The position numbers and the translations under genes were made by a program. DNA of 64,000 nucleotides from positions 186,001 through 250,000 of the forward strand of contig NZ_JBHFPV010000004.1 of NCBI RefSeq assembly GCF_042611095.1, written 5' to 3'. Origin of the DNA: Meishania litoralis (lineage in GTDB: Bacteria > Bacteroidota > Bacteroidia > Flavobacteriales > Flavobacteriaceae). Position 1 is the stretch's first letter; every line of letters starts with the position of its first letter. Under the pieces are notes generated by a model. That model was not told where the DNA came from and ran no database searches. It worked only from the letters and a program-made list of their open reading frames with translations. This document shows, one piece after another, positions 9,015 through 17,856 of the stretch.

Positions 9015-9110
9015 AGGGACACTTGATTTAATGGTTCTTTTGCATTTTTATATTCCGTACCTCCTTTTGGCCATGAAATTGCCAAATAAGTATATAGCTC
9101 CTGTCATTTT

Positions 9111-9146
9111 AAATAAAAAAAACCTTCAAAGACATTGCTTCGAAGG
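9111..9146 (-). terminator. Rho-independent terminator of the DinB-like gene
   Basis: On the minus strand this is a nine-pair stem with one mismatch (CCTTCGAAG against CTTTGAAGG, six-base loop) followed directly by a run of eight T residues. It sits 27 bases after the DinB-like stop. Confidence 0.65.
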
Positions 9147-9172
9147 CTCGATATGGTATCATTGGTTCGGTA

Positions 9173-9691
9173 TTATTGAAGACTCCAAGGCGGAGTGACA
9201 CCATTGGATCTGGCATAGGCGATGAGTTGGCCCTTATGTTCGCCGTTATGTTCCATAATGGCCAAAAGACCACCAAGCTTGTTCATTCTGGCAAAGCCGA
9301 AATCGACCTCTTCGCCAAATTGGTCACTTTCAACCATCGGGATATTTTTCAACACAAATTCGTTCGATTTTCTCAGTGCTGCGATGACATTTTCCTTTCC
9401 CGTAATCTCGCCCAATTTCATCACATCAACATCTGCGGGTGGGGCGAACCCCAATTTTGATGCAAGAAAGTAATTGCCGCCCGCAATGTGCAGGAGAGCT
9501 TCACGAACTGAATTTACTCCCTCCATTGGTCGCCAGTCATACTGATCTTCTGAAAAGGCTTGGGCAAGTTGTATCACCTGTTCTTGATTACTTGCCAATA
9601 GACCTTGAATTGTGTTTTGGGCCAAATTATCTTGTGCATAGCAGCCGAACGCTACGATGAGCATCGCTGCCATTAATACTAATTTTCTCAT
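9173..9691 (-). CDS. Exported DinB-family protein
   Basis: This protein of 172 residues consists of a signal peptide (RKLVLMAAMLIVAFGCYAQ) and a DinB-like four-helix bundle. DinB/YfiT proteins coordinate a metal with three histidines. Here one lies in ALLHIAGGNY and two in EHNGEHKGQLIAY, at the spacing usual for the family, so the metal site looks intact. The family includes thiol transferases and many uncharacterised members, so no substrate is proposed. Cleavage after YAQ would give a periplasmic protein. The FGC motif means lipidation is also possible. It stands alone between a terminator and P5C dehydrogenase. Confidence 0.85.
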   Translation of the reverse strand: MRKLVLMAAMLIVAFGCYAQDNLAQNTIQGLLASNQEQVIQLAQAFSEDQYDWRPMEGVNSVREALLHIAGGNYFLASKLGFAPPADVDVMKLGEITGKENVIAALRKSNEFVLKNIPMVESDQFGEEVDFGFARMNKLGGLLAIMEHNGEHKGQLIAYARSNGVTPPWSLQ

Positions 9692-9794
9692 TTTTTTTGT
9701 TTTTTAATAATGTCCTGTGTTTGTATGTATTATTTATGAAAAGTAATAAAAATCTAACTAATCATTACTAAAACCTAATTCTTTAACTTCTTAA

Positions 9795-11423
9795 TTAGCC
9801 CAGAAAAGGGTATCGATAATCTTCAGGCGACACAAATGTTTCCTTGATCAATCTGGGCGAGACCCATCGCAAAAGGTTCTGGGCCGAACCTGCTTTGTCG
9901 TTCGTGCCCGAAGCCCTAGCGCCGCCAAAAGGTTGTTGGCCTACGACCGCACCTGTCGGCTTATCGTTTATATAAAAGTTTCCGGCACAATTTTGAAGTA
10001 CTTGGGTGGCCTCTTCGATTGCGTAACGGTCTTTTGACAGTACCGCACCGGTCAAGGCGTATTCAGATGTTGCGTCAACGAGTTTTAGGGTCTTGGACCA
10101 ATCGGCGTCCTCATAAACGTAAATGGTCACCACTGGACCGAACAATTCGGTTTCCATTGTTGTGTAATGGGGGTCTGTGGTCAATATGACCGTCGGCTCA
10201 ATGAAATACCCTTTACTTTTATCACAGTTGCCACCGGCAATAACTTCGGCGTTTTTGTCCTGCTTGGCCTGATCGATATATTTCGCCAATTTATCAAAAG
10301 AATTTTCATGGATCACCGCCGTAATAAAATTGGACATGTCTTCCGGAGAGCCTGGTTTATTAAAGGATTCAATATCCTTTTTTACCAGACCTAGAATTTC
10401 TTTTGATGTTGATTTTGGAAGATATACCCTTGAAGCGGCGCTGCACTTCTGGCCTTGAAATTCAAAAGCTCCTCGCGTAATGGCAGTGGCAACTTGTTGC
10501 GTATTCGCGGTCGGGTGGGCAATAATGAAGTCTTTTCCGCCGGTTTCACCAACAATTCTTGGGTATGTTTTGTAAATGTCAATGTTGTTTCCGATTTGTT
10601 TCCAAAGACTCTTGAATACATGGGTAGACCCCGTAAAATGTATCCCGGCGAAATCAGGACTGCCCAAAATCGTTTCCGTAATCATTACGGGGTCGCCATA
10701 AACGACATTGATGACACCATCAGGTAAACCGGCCTCTTTAAAGACATCTACAATGACCTTGGCGGAAAAAATTTGACTGTCACTGGGTTTCCAAACTACT
10801 ACGTTGCCCATCATCGCCGCACTGGCAGGTAGGTTTCCGGCAATTGCCGTAAAGTTGAACGGGGTGATCGCATATATGAATCCCTCTAACGGACGGTATT
10901 CGACCCTGTTCCAAATACCCGCGGCAGAATCGGGTTGTTCTTCATAGATCTGAGACATGTACTGCACATTGAACCGAAGAAAATCGATTAGCTCACAGGC
11001 CGAATCGATTTCTGCCTGATGAATCGTCTTTGACTGTGCGATCATGGTCGCAGCATTGATTTTCGCACGATACGGCCCGGCAATCAACTCGGCAGCTTTT
11101 AGAAAAATAGCGGCGCGCTGCTCCCATTTCAAATTTGCCCATTCATTGCGGGCATGCAGACAATTATCTATAGCTTGGGCGACATGTTTTTTTTCGGCCA
11201 AATGGTATTTGCCCACGATATGTTTGTGGTCATGCGGTGGCGACATCGGTTTGGTGTTTCCTGTCACGATCTCTTCACTGCCAATATAGAGCGGTACTTC
11301 TACTTTGCCGTTATAATATTCTTTGTATTGTTTAAGTACTTCTTCCCTTTCAGGTGAGCCGGGAGCGTAACTTTTTATCGGTTCGTTGAACGCTGTCGGC
11401 ACTTGGAAAAAACCTTTACCCAT
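9795..11423 (-). CDS. rocA: L-glutamate gamma-semialdehyde (P5C) dehydrogenase
   Basis: This NAD-dependent aldehyde dehydrogenase (542 residues) oxidises the semialdehyde formed from proline or arginine to glutamate. Hallmarks include VVWKPSDSQIFSAK (cofactor binding), GIHFTGSTHVFKSL, and the catalytic block EFQGQKCSAASRVYLP with the nucleophilic cysteine. The C-terminal GQQPFGGARASGTNDKAG is characteristic of the PruA/RocA branch. The length matches the eukaryote-like stand-alone P5CDH rather than the bifunctional PutA. A TAnnTTTG element lies 29 bases upstream of the ATG. No proline dehydrogenase gene is nearby, so the pathway is split across the genome. Confidence 0.94.
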   Translation of the reverse strand: MGKGFFQVPTAFNEPIKSYAPGSPEREEVLKQYKEYYNGKVEVPLYIGSEEIVTGNTKPMSPPHDHKHIVGKYHLAEKKHVAQAIDNCLHARNEWANLKWEQRAAIFLKAAELIAGPYRAKINAATMIAQSKTIHQAEIDSACELIDFLRFNVQYMSQIYEEQPDSAAGIWNRVEYRPLEGFIYAITPFNFTAIAGNLPASAAMMGNVVVWKPSDSQIFSAKVIVDVFKEAGLPDGVINVVYGDPVMITETILGSPDFAGIHFTGSTHVFKSLWKQIGNNIDIYKTYPRIVGETGGKDFIIAHPTANTQQVATAITRGAFEFQGQKCSAASRVYLPKSTSKEILGLVKKDIESFNKPGSPEDMSNFITAVIHENSFDKLAKYIDQAKQDKNAEVIAGGNCDKSKGYFIEPTVILTTDPHYTTMETELFGPVVTIYVYEDADWSKTLKLVDATSEYALTGAVLSKDRYAIEEATQVLQNCAGNFYINDKPTGAVVGQQPFGGARASGTNDKAGSAQNLLRWVSPRLIKETFVSPEDYRYPFLG

Positions 11424-11452
11424 TATGCAGTTTTTTAAGTTAAAAATCGCTG

Positions 11453-11460
11453 CAAAGGTA
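11453..11460 (-). promoter_or_regulatory. Bacteroidota -7 element of the P5C dehydrogenase gene
   Basis: On the minus strand this reads TACCTTTG, an exact TAnnTTTG match, 29 bases upstream of the ATG. A TTG at 11483-11485 lies 22 bases further upstream and may serve as the -33 element. Confidence 0.6.
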
Positions 11461-11506
11461 CTAAATGCAATTCGTTTAAAACCAATTTAAGGCCAAAAGA
11501 GGGTCG

Positions 11507-11893
11507 TTAGTTCAATGCAAAGGGCGCACTGAACTTGAAGGTAGGAATGTAAACCCTGAACTTTTCAGTAGAGCTGAAATTAACCATGTTGTAATAACCT
11601 TTCATGGCACCGATAGGAGAGGCCAAAAGACAACCTGAACTATAAGTATGTGACTCTCCGGGTTTGATTACCGGCTTTTTCCCTATCACCCCTTCGCCAT
11701 CCAAAGCCTCCATTTCATTCAATGCATCATAGATATCCCAATGGCGTGAGGTCAATTGCACCGAATCCTTACTTTGATTCTCGATGGTAATGTTATAGCC
11801 AAACGCAAAATGCATCTTATAGTTCTTGAAGAAAGTGCCTTCAAAACTGGTCTGTACCGAAATCTTTATGCCTTTGGTTACCTGTGTGATCAT
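11507..11893 (-). CDS. apaG: ApaG-domain protein
   Basis: ApaG proteins are small immunoglobulin-like beta-sandwich proteins. Originally linked to cobalt/magnesium efflux phenotypes, their molecular role remains open. The 128 residues match the full family, with FAFGYNITIENQSKDSVQL, the SRHWDIYDA strand, the GEGVIGKKPVIKPGES turn and YSSGCLLASPIGAMKGYY near the end. It starts nine bases after the stop of the DUF3667 gene on the same strand. That gene in turn follows the T9SS plug gene, so the three probably form one unit. Confidence 0.9.
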   Translation of the reverse strand: MITQVTKGIKISVQTSFEGTFFKNYKMHFAFGYNITIENQSKDSVQLTSRHWDIYDALNEMEALDGEGVIGKKPVIKPGESHTYSSGCLLASPIGAMKGYYNMVNFSSTEKFRVYIPTFKFSAPFALN

Positions 11894-11902
11894 AGTTTAT
11901 CT

Positions 11903-13030
11903 CTAAAATGTAAAAATATTTCCAATGAAAAATAGGAGCGTTGAAAACGTTGCCAATATAAAAAAAACCGTATTCAAATACATGTACTTGACACCTGTTT
12001 TAAAAATGCCTTGGCGATAGAATCTTTTCATGGCCAAAAACAGGTAAATCAAAAATAGCAATAAGAAAATACCGTTACTGGAAAGACCAAAAACAGAATC
12101 GATCAAATAGCTAATAATGAGCAAGATAATCAACGCCGAGGTATTGTGAAAGCTAAAGATGAGATGATCGGTATAATTATATTTTTTTCTGATGTACGCC
12201 AGTTGAATGAACAGTGCGAAGAGTGGTAAAAAGAAAAATATGGCGAAGGGAACTTTTGAGATCAGTGAGCTGAAGAATTCACTTGGCCGCTTTTTTGCCT
12301 TTGAAATACTTTTGGCCGCATTAAAGACTGTCTTGTTTTCAGTAGTTGTGGGAATATCGTATTTGGTCGTTATTTCCGATAGGTCGCGAACCCCTTTTTT
12401 GTCTATCAACGTGCCGAAAAGTTCCCTTTTGTCAAAAAATCGTTCTATAAGTCCCTTTTGTGCAAGGGTATCGTAATGTGCCTTTGGATCTGCAATCATC
12501 AAAGAATCCTTCTTTTTGATCTGTTCGTTGATCTTTTCCAATTCGGGGATGGAATCCAAAGAAGTTACAATGTCTTGGCCAACATCATTTTTTTTCAACT
12601 TTAGGTTCATTATGCCCTCTTCCATATTAAAGTCTCCAGTCTCATTGTCAGCCGCAAAACGATCCAATGTGCTAAAATCGCCACCGATATTGAGCATTAA
12701 AAAATATACTATGGAAAGGCTCAATAGAAACCGAAACGGATTTGTATATCGTACCCTTTTTCCATTGATGTAATCGCTCGTAATCTTGCCCGGTTTTAAA
12801 AGCATCGCCGAAAGTGTGTTCAAAAGTTTCGAGTCGTAGGAGATAAGGGAAGAAAAGAACTCATCGAAAAAGTCCTTAAGCGTCAATTTTTTGGTGCTAT
12901 TGGCCTGTGAGCAATTGGGGCAATATTTGTCGCTCATATCGAGGGGGTGGGCACAATTTGTACATTCCGTTCCCCGATATTGAAGTTTGTACCTTCCGGT
13001 AGTCTTTATGGTTGGTTTATTCTCGTCCAT
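11903..13030 (-). CDS. DUF3667 membrane protein with N-terminal zinc ribbon
   Basis: This 375-residue protein begins with a treble-clef style zinc ribbon (CTNCAHPL then YCPNCSQ, about residues 23-40). The conserved stretch KLTLKDFFDEFFSSLISYDS and KPGKITSDYINGKRVRYTNP follows, then a first hydrophobic segment (FLLSLSIVYFLML). A long polar loop leads to about four C-terminal membrane segments (KVPFAIFFFLPLFALFIQL onward). This is the DUF3667 architecture common in Bacteroidota, whose function is not known. It lies between the plug gene and apaG, with gaps of 27 and nine bases. Confidence 0.88.
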   Translation of the reverse strand: MDENKPTIKTTGRYKLQYRGTECTNCAHPLDMSDKYCPNCSQANSTKKLTLKDFFDEFFSSLISYDSKLLNTLSAMLLKPGKITSDYINGKRVRYTNPFRFLLSLSIVYFLMLNIGGDFSTLDRFAADNETGDFNMEEGIMNLKLKKNDVGQDIVTSLDSIPELEKINEQIKKKDSLMIADPKAHYDTLAQKGLIERFFDKRELFGTLIDKKGVRDLSEITTKYDIPTTTENKTVFNAAKSISKAKKRPSEFFSSLISKVPFAIFFFLPLFALFIQLAYIRKKYNYTDHLIFSFHNTSALIILLIISYLIDSVFGLSSNGIFLLLFLIYLFLAMKRFYRQGIFKTGVKYMYLNTVFFILATFSTLLFFIGNIFTF

Positions 13031-13057
13031 CTATCCGTGAATGGGGATAAATATACG

Positions 13058-14302
13058 TCAATTGCTAATACTTCTTGAGTTGGTAGAGCCGACCCCGATA
13101 ATACTATCGTATAGGTCTCCGAAATTGCGGTAATACACTAAAATAAGATAGTTGTTCTCGGTAAAGTGAAAGTTGCCACAGATAGTATTTAAATCGATAA
13201 TGCCATCATCGCGTTTTATCACATATTTATAGTTGTAGAAGCCTTGTTTCATTTTTAAGCTGACTTCCATCATACCATTATCTTCATTGTAGGTCATTTT
13301 GTTTTCATCGTTAAGCCCATAATTATTGAACTTTCCAAAAATGTACACGTCGTCAAGGCCCAATTGCTCTTCATAGGGAAGACTAAAATGCACATTGGTG
13401 TACTCGGCTTCGCGTGAAATATCATCACCTTGCAACGTGCGGACGACAAAATCGCCATTGATGTCAGGATAGTAGGTATAAGGCCTGTCAAAGCGAAAAC
13501 GATCTGAAAAAAGATAGTGGTTATAAATGTCGGTCAATTCAATGTGCGAAATCGCCGAAGTCGGGGCGCGAAGGTCTTTGGTGTCGAAGTTATAGAACTC
13601 GTTGCCACCAAAAAAGCTGGTCTCCTGGTCGTATTTATAGACCAATTCAGAGCCAAGGGTATACTGGGGTTGAATATTGTAAAGGGCTGTAGGCCAGTAA
13701 TGATTTTGTATGATAGCGACCTTAACCTCCTTTTTAGGGTTCACCAAGCGAAAATTGCCAGCATTGATGCTGAACTGTACCACTTGCTTTTCGTTCAAAA
13801 AGTCGAAATCACGTGAGCGCTTGACCGTTGCGGCCACTTTCACGGCATCAGAGTAAACAACGAACCTTCGGCTGAATTGTAGGTCATAACTGTCGTTATA
13901 GACTTCTAATAGATAGTTGCCGGTAACCTTTAGACCTACATTATTATTGGGTAGGGTCAATCTATAGTTCGAATAAGGTTGTAGCGTATTGTAACTGTTG
14001 CCGTAATCGATTATGCGCTGGTTGTCCACGCCATTCAGATATTGCGATTTCAGTAGGTTTGAGGGTTTCCAGTCGTAATTGCAATGAACGATTTTATAAT
14101 AATAATCGCTTTCCTTGGCCGTGATATCGTCAAATTCAAGGTAAATCGGGTCGCCGAGCTTTACTACCGGAAATTGGTCATCCGTAGGTCCTTTGAAGAT
14201 AATCGATTTGATGTTCTCTGGCGGATCGACTTCTTCTTGAACTTGCGCAAAAAACACCTGAACGAACAAAAGAAACAAAACCTTGCTAAGAATTAGGCGC
14301 AT
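13058..14302 (-). CDS. Type IX secretion system plug protein (DUF5103)
   Basis: This protein of 414 residues has a signal peptide (LILSKVLFLLFVQVFFAQ). The mature part fits the DUF5103 family: an N-terminal beta domain (PPENIKSIIFKGP, then HCNYDWKPSNLLKSQYL) and a C-terminal carbohydrate-module-like part (DVYIFGKFNNY near residue 325). In Flavobacterium johnsoniae a protein of this family plugs the periplasmic end of the SprA translocon pore of the T9SS. The same role is inferred here. A strong promoter (TTTG, 18 bases, TACCTTTG) lies immediately upstream, divergent from that of nqrA. The family is likely. The function is inherited from the homologue. Confidence 0.82.
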   Translation of the reverse strand: MRLILSKVLFLLFVQVFFAQVQEEVDPPENIKSIIFKGPTDDQFPVVKLGDPIYLEFDDITAKESDYYYKIVHCNYDWKPSNLLKSQYLNGVDNQRIIDYGNSYNTLQPYSNYRLTLPNNNVGLKVTGNYLLEVYNDSYDLQFSRRFVVYSDAVKVAATVKRSRDFDFLNEKQVVQFSINAGNFRLVNPKKEVKVAIIQNHYWPTALYNIQPQYTLGSELVYKYDQETSFFGGNEFYNFDTKDLRAPTSAISHIELTDIYNHYLFSDRFRFDRPYTYYPDINGDFVVRTLQGDDISREAEYTNVHFSLPYEEQLGLDDVYIFGKFNNYGLNDENKMTYNEDNGMMEVSLKMKQGFYNYKYVIKRDDGIIDLNTICGNFHFTENNYLILVYYRNFGDLYDSIIGVGSTNSRSISN

Positions 14303-14320
14303 TTAAAAGCTAATTTGGGG

Positions 14321-14350
14321 CAAAGGTAAACAAAAAGCATACCGAACAAA
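14321..14350 (-). promoter_or_regulatory. Promoter of the plug-DUF3667-apaG unit
   Basis: On the minus strand a -33 TTTG (14350-14347) is followed by an 18-base spacer and a -7 TACCTTTG (14328-14321), 18 bases upstream of the plug ATG. Both elements match the Bacteroidota consensus, making this one of the best promoters in the window. Confidence 0.72.
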
Positions 14351-14411
14351 TTATCATCGTTGTACTGCCCAAATTTATGGGCAATAATTATGAAAACTTT
14401 CTTTTATATGC

Positions 14412-14419
14412 TATTTTTG
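14412..14419 (+). promoter_or_regulatory. Bacteroidota -7 element of the nqr operon
   Basis: This is an exact TAnnTTTG match (TATTTTTG), 34 bases upstream of the nqrA ATG. It is divergent from the plug promoter. A convincing -33 TTG at the right distance was not seen. Confidence 0.6.
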
Positions 14420-14453
14420 CCCCAAATTTTGATAACCTAAGGTCTACTAGAAT

Positions 14454-15806
14454 ATGTCCAAAGACATCCGGATCAAAAAAGGCTTGAACATCAACCTTGT
14501 CGGTGCTGCAGAGCAAACTACTTCAAAAGCCGTTTTAAGTAATGTTTACGCCCTAAATCTTGAAGATTTTCACGGAATTACCCCAAAAATGATGGTCAAG
14601 GAAGGTGCCGAAGTCAAAGCGGGAGAAGCACTTTTTTACAATAAGAACCGCGAGGGTATGTTGTTCGTCTCCCCGGTCAGTGGTGAACTGGTGGAAATAG
14701 AAAGAGGTGCAAGAAGACGTATTCTTACGCTGAAAATATTAGCTGATAAAGATCAGGAGACCTTGGAACATGCCGTACCGGATCTAGAAAAAGCTTCGAT
14801 ACCCGCTATAAAGCAATTTTTGCTTAAGGGAGGGTGCTGGCCCTTCATCAAGCAAAGACCTTACGATATCATTGCAGATCCCGATAGTACTCCCAAAGCA
14901 ATCTTCATTTCCGGAACCAATACGGCCCCATTGTCGGCTGATCTTGATTATGTCTTGAAAGGAAAAGAAAAAGAATTGCAGGCGGCGATCAACGCACTAT
15001 CAAAAATGACACCTGGCAAGGTACATATATCGATTGGAAGGTCATCATCTTCGCCTTTTGCCGAATTGAAAGGTGTTGAGCTGCACAAAGTTTCAGGACC
15101 GCACCCTTCGGGGTTGGTCGGTACACAGATCAACAAAATCGATCCGATAAACAAAGGTGAGATTGTGTGGACGGTCAGCGCCCAAGATTTGGTCATAATC
15201 GGCGAGCTATTGTTGACCGGAAAGTTCAACGGCGAGCGAATAGTGGCGCTTGTGGGGTCTTCGGTAAAACAACCAAGATATTACACCACCAAAATCGGGA
15301 CAGAGATTTCTACGTTTCTTTATGCAAGTGGAGTGAACAATGAAAATTTTAGGGTCATAAACGGCGATGTGCTCACAGGTAAAAAATCAAGTCAAGATGG
15401 GCACCTTGGCTATTATAACAATACGGTAAGCTGCATACCCGAAGGTGACGACTATGAACTTTTCGGATGGAACAAACCGGTTTTCAATAAAATTTCCGCA
15501 ACTAGGGCCATGACCTTTTCGTGGTTGCAACCGAACAAGAAGTACGACCTTAATACCAATACAAACGGTGAACATAGGGCATTCGTGGTTACCGGAATGT
15601 ATGAAAAGGTCTTTCCTTTGGATATTTACCCGATGCAATTGTTGAAAGCATGTATGGTCAAAGATTTGGACGAAATGGAACAATTGGGTCTTTACGAAGT
15701 GGCTCCAGAGGATTTTTCGCTAACCGAGTTCATATGTGTATCGAAACAACCGCATCAAAAGATTATTCGCGAGGGACTAGATCTATTGCATAAAGAAATA
15801 GGATAA
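14454..15806 (+). CDS. nqrA: Na+-translocating NADH:quinone reductase subunit A
   Basis: NqrA is the cytoplasmic-side, cofactor-free subunit of the sodium-pumping NADH dehydrogenase and contributes to the quinone site. At 450 residues it has the normal length. It opens with the family-typical IRIKKGLNINLVGAAEQ and includes KGGCWPFIKQRPYD and GPHPSGLVGTQINKIDP, the NqrA core signature. It is the first gene of the nqrABCDEF operon. The gap to nqrB is one base, so translation is likely coupled. A -7 promoter element lies 34 bases upstream. Confidence 0.97.
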   Translation: MSKDIRIKKGLNINLVGAAEQTTSKAVLSNVYALNLEDFHGITPKMMVKEGAEVKAGEALFYNKNREGMLFVSPVSGELVEIERGARRRILTLKILADKDQETLEHAVPDLEKASIPAIKQFLLKGGCWPFIKQRPYDIIADPDSTPKAIFISGTNTAPLSADLDYVLKGKEKELQAAINALSKMTPGKVHISIGRSSSSPFAELKGVELHKVSGPHPSGLVGTQINKIDPINKGEIVWTVSAQDLVIIGELLLTGKFNGERIVALVGSSVKQPRYYTTKIGTEISTFLYASGVNNENFRVINGDVLTGKKSSQDGHLGYYNNTVSCIPEGDDYELFGWNKPVFNKISATRAMTFSWLQPNKKYDLNTNTNGEHRAFVVTGMYEKVFPLDIYPMQLLKACMVKDLDEMEQLGLYEVAPEDFSLTEFICVSKQPHQKIIREGLDLLHKEIG

Positions 15807-15807
15807 T

Positions 15808-17103
15808 ATGAGTGACAAAAGACTGACATTCAAAAAAAGACTGCACATACTTAAACATCGGTACCGTGACAAAAAAATGGCTCCCGCTTTCAATGCGTTC
15901 CATACCTTTTTGTTCTCTCCCGATGAGACTACGCACAACGGCTCACATGTGCGGGCGGTCGATGACTTGAAACGAACGATGAATACGGTCATAATGGCAC
16001 TTGTGCCCGTATTGATTTTCTCCATGTTCAATGCAGGGTATCAGCATTATTCGGCAATTAATGGCTTTCCTCAAGAGTTTTCGGTGACCGAACATTTCTT
16101 GACGTGGGATAATTTTTGGATAGGGGTTGTTAAAGTACTTCCCCTCTTGGTCATTTCGTATGGTGTCGGACTTTTGGTGGAATTTATCTTTGCGGTAATC
16201 AAGGGGCATGAAGTTGAAGAGGGTTATTTGGTTACTGGTATGCTCGTTCCGCTTATAGTTCCTATTGACACACCACTATGGATGTTGGCCGTTGCCGTCG
16301 TATTCGGTGTGGTCATTGGCAAAGAGGTTTTCGGGGGTACGGGAATGAATATTTTGAATCCCGCTTTGACCATTCGTGCATTTCTATTCTTTGCTTATCC
16401 GACCTGGATGAGTGGCGACAAGGTCTGGGTGCACGGGGCACGCGAAAGGGCAGATCAGATTGCCGAGGGTGCCACGAATGTCGATGCCATTTCTGGTGAG
16501 ACCGTTCTTGGGTTTTTGGCACAGAACAAGGGCGCTGAAATGTCTTATTCCACCTGGGATGCCTTTTGGGGCTTTATTCCGGGTTCCGTTGGTGAGACCC
16601 CGACATTCTTGATTCTGCTGGGGGGCTTGTTCTTGATATTTTCGAAAATAGCGAGCTGGCGCATAATGCTCAGCGCAGTTTTGGGTTCGCTGTTCATGGG
16701 ACTCATTTTCAACCAGGTGGTAGAAATGGGTTGGATAACCGAAACAAGCAAGTTTTACGGCTTGATGAGCTACGAATTTTGGAAACATTTATTGGTTGGT
16801 GGCCTAGCCTTCGGTATCGTATACATGGCGACCGATCCAGTAACCGGGGCACAGACCAATCGCGGAAAATGGATCTATGGTTTTCTAATCGGATTTATGT
16901 CGGTAATGATCCGAGTGTTCAACCCCGCTTACCCCGAAGGTGTTTTCTTGGCAATTCTTCTAATGAACGTGTTTGCACCTACCATCGATCATTACGTGGT
17001 GAGGGGCAATATCAAAAGAAGGATGAAGCGCTTGAAAAATGCAGTTGTCTTACCCAAGGATTCCGATCAAGAGGCGAAAGAACTTAAAGCAGAAACGGTT
17101 TAA
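15808..17103 (+). CDS. nqrB: Na+-translocating NADH:quinone reductase subunit B
   Basis: NqrB is the main membrane subunit of the sodium pump, carrying covalent FMN and riboflavin and the ion path. The 431 residues contain about ten hydrophobic segments and the expected loop FGGTGMNILNPALTIRAFL. The FMN-acceptor position aligns with threonine 232, but the surrounding motif reads DAISGETV. The usual ApbE recognition sequence has alanine just before the threonine (SGAT), here replaced by glutamate. Threonine itself is retained. Later segments FGIVYMATDPVTGAQTNRGK and PTIDHYVVRGN are typical. It has a one-base gap to nqrA and a two-base gap to nqrC. Confidence 0.97.
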   Translation: MSDKRLTFKKRLHILKHRYRDKKMAPAFNAFHTFLFSPDETTHNGSHVRAVDDLKRTMNTVIMALVPVLIFSMFNAGYQHYSAINGFPQEFSVTEHFLTWDNFWIGVVKVLPLLVISYGVGLLVEFIFAVIKGHEVEEGYLVTGMLVPLIVPIDTPLWMLAVAVVFGVVIGKEVFGGTGMNILNPALTIRAFLFFAYPTWMSGDKVWVHGARERADQIAEGATNVDAISGETVLGFLAQNKGAEMSYSTWDAFWGFIPGSVGETPTFLILLGGLFLIFSKIASWRIMLSAVLGSLFMGLIFNQVVEMGWITETSKFYGLMSYEFWKHLLVGGLAFGIVYMATDPVTGAQTNRGKWIYGFLIGFMSVMIRVFNPAYPEGVFLAILLMNVFAPTIDHYVVRGNIKRRMKRLKNAVVLPKDSDQEAKELKAETV

Positions 17104-17105
17104 CT

Positions 17106-17855
17106 ATGGCGATCAATACTGAAAAAAATACGTACACCGTACTATTCGCGGCAATAATGGTTATCGTGGTGGGTACCATCTTGGCCTTTTTGGCATCGGC
17201 CCTGAAACCTGCGATAAAGGAAAACGAGCGTTTCGAAAAACAACAGAACATTCTTTACGCTATGGGCGTCAATGAAAATGAAGGGGAAGGAAGCGTGAAT
17301 TTTGTTCCCACCGATAGAGTAGAAGCAGAATTCCATAAGTATATCAAAGAGCAACTGGTTATTAAGGGAGATGAAATTCTTAATAATGACGAAGCCTATC
17401 TTATCGATATGAAAAAGCAATTGGCATTGGCCAAAAAAGGCGAGACTCCAGAATTGCCGCTTTTCATTGGTGAAAAAGACGGTAAGAAATTCTATATCAT
17501 CCCAATGTACGGCAAGGGTCTTTGGGATGCTATTTGGGGGTTCATTGCGCTAGACGACAAAATGACGGTACAGGGGGTTTATTTTGACCATAAAGGCGAA
17601 ACACCTGGTTTGGGAGCCAATATTAAGCAACGCTATTTCATGGATGATTTTTCGGGGGAGACCATTTTGAACGGTAACCGGTATTCAGGTATTTCCGTTG
17701 TCAAGGGTAACAACGACCCATTGAACAAGGTCAAGGATGATAATGAGATCGATGCATTGGCAGGGGCTACCATAACCGGCAATGGCGTATCTGCAATGAT
17801 CAAAGAAACGGTCACTTTATACAAAGATTATTTAGAAACCATAAGAACGAAGTAA
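17106..17855 (+). CDS. nqrC: Na+-translocating NADH:quinone reductase subunit C
   Basis: NqrC is a single-pass membrane protein whose periplasmic domain carries covalent FMN. The N-terminal anchor is YTVLFAAIMVIVVGTILAFL (about residues 10-29). The FMN-binding domain shows KGLWDAIWGFIALDDKM and GETPGLGANIKQ. The ApbE target motif is intact, DALAGATITG, with the acceptor threonine at residue 222. Length (249) is close to the Vibrio protein. It starts two bases after the nqrB stop and one base before nqrD. Confidence 0.97.
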   Translation: MAINTEKNTYTVLFAAIMVIVVGTILAFLASALKPAIKENERFEKQQNILYAMGVNENEGEGSVNFVPTDRVEAEFHKYIKEQLVIKGDEILNNDEAYLIDMKKQLALAKKGETPELPLFIGEKDGKKFYIIPMYGKGLWDAIWGFIALDDKMTVQGVYFDHKGETPGLGANIKQRYFMDDFSGETILNGNRYSGISVVKGNNDPLNKVKDDNEIDALAGATITGNGVSAMIKETVTLYKDYLETIRTK

Positions 17856-17856
17856 C

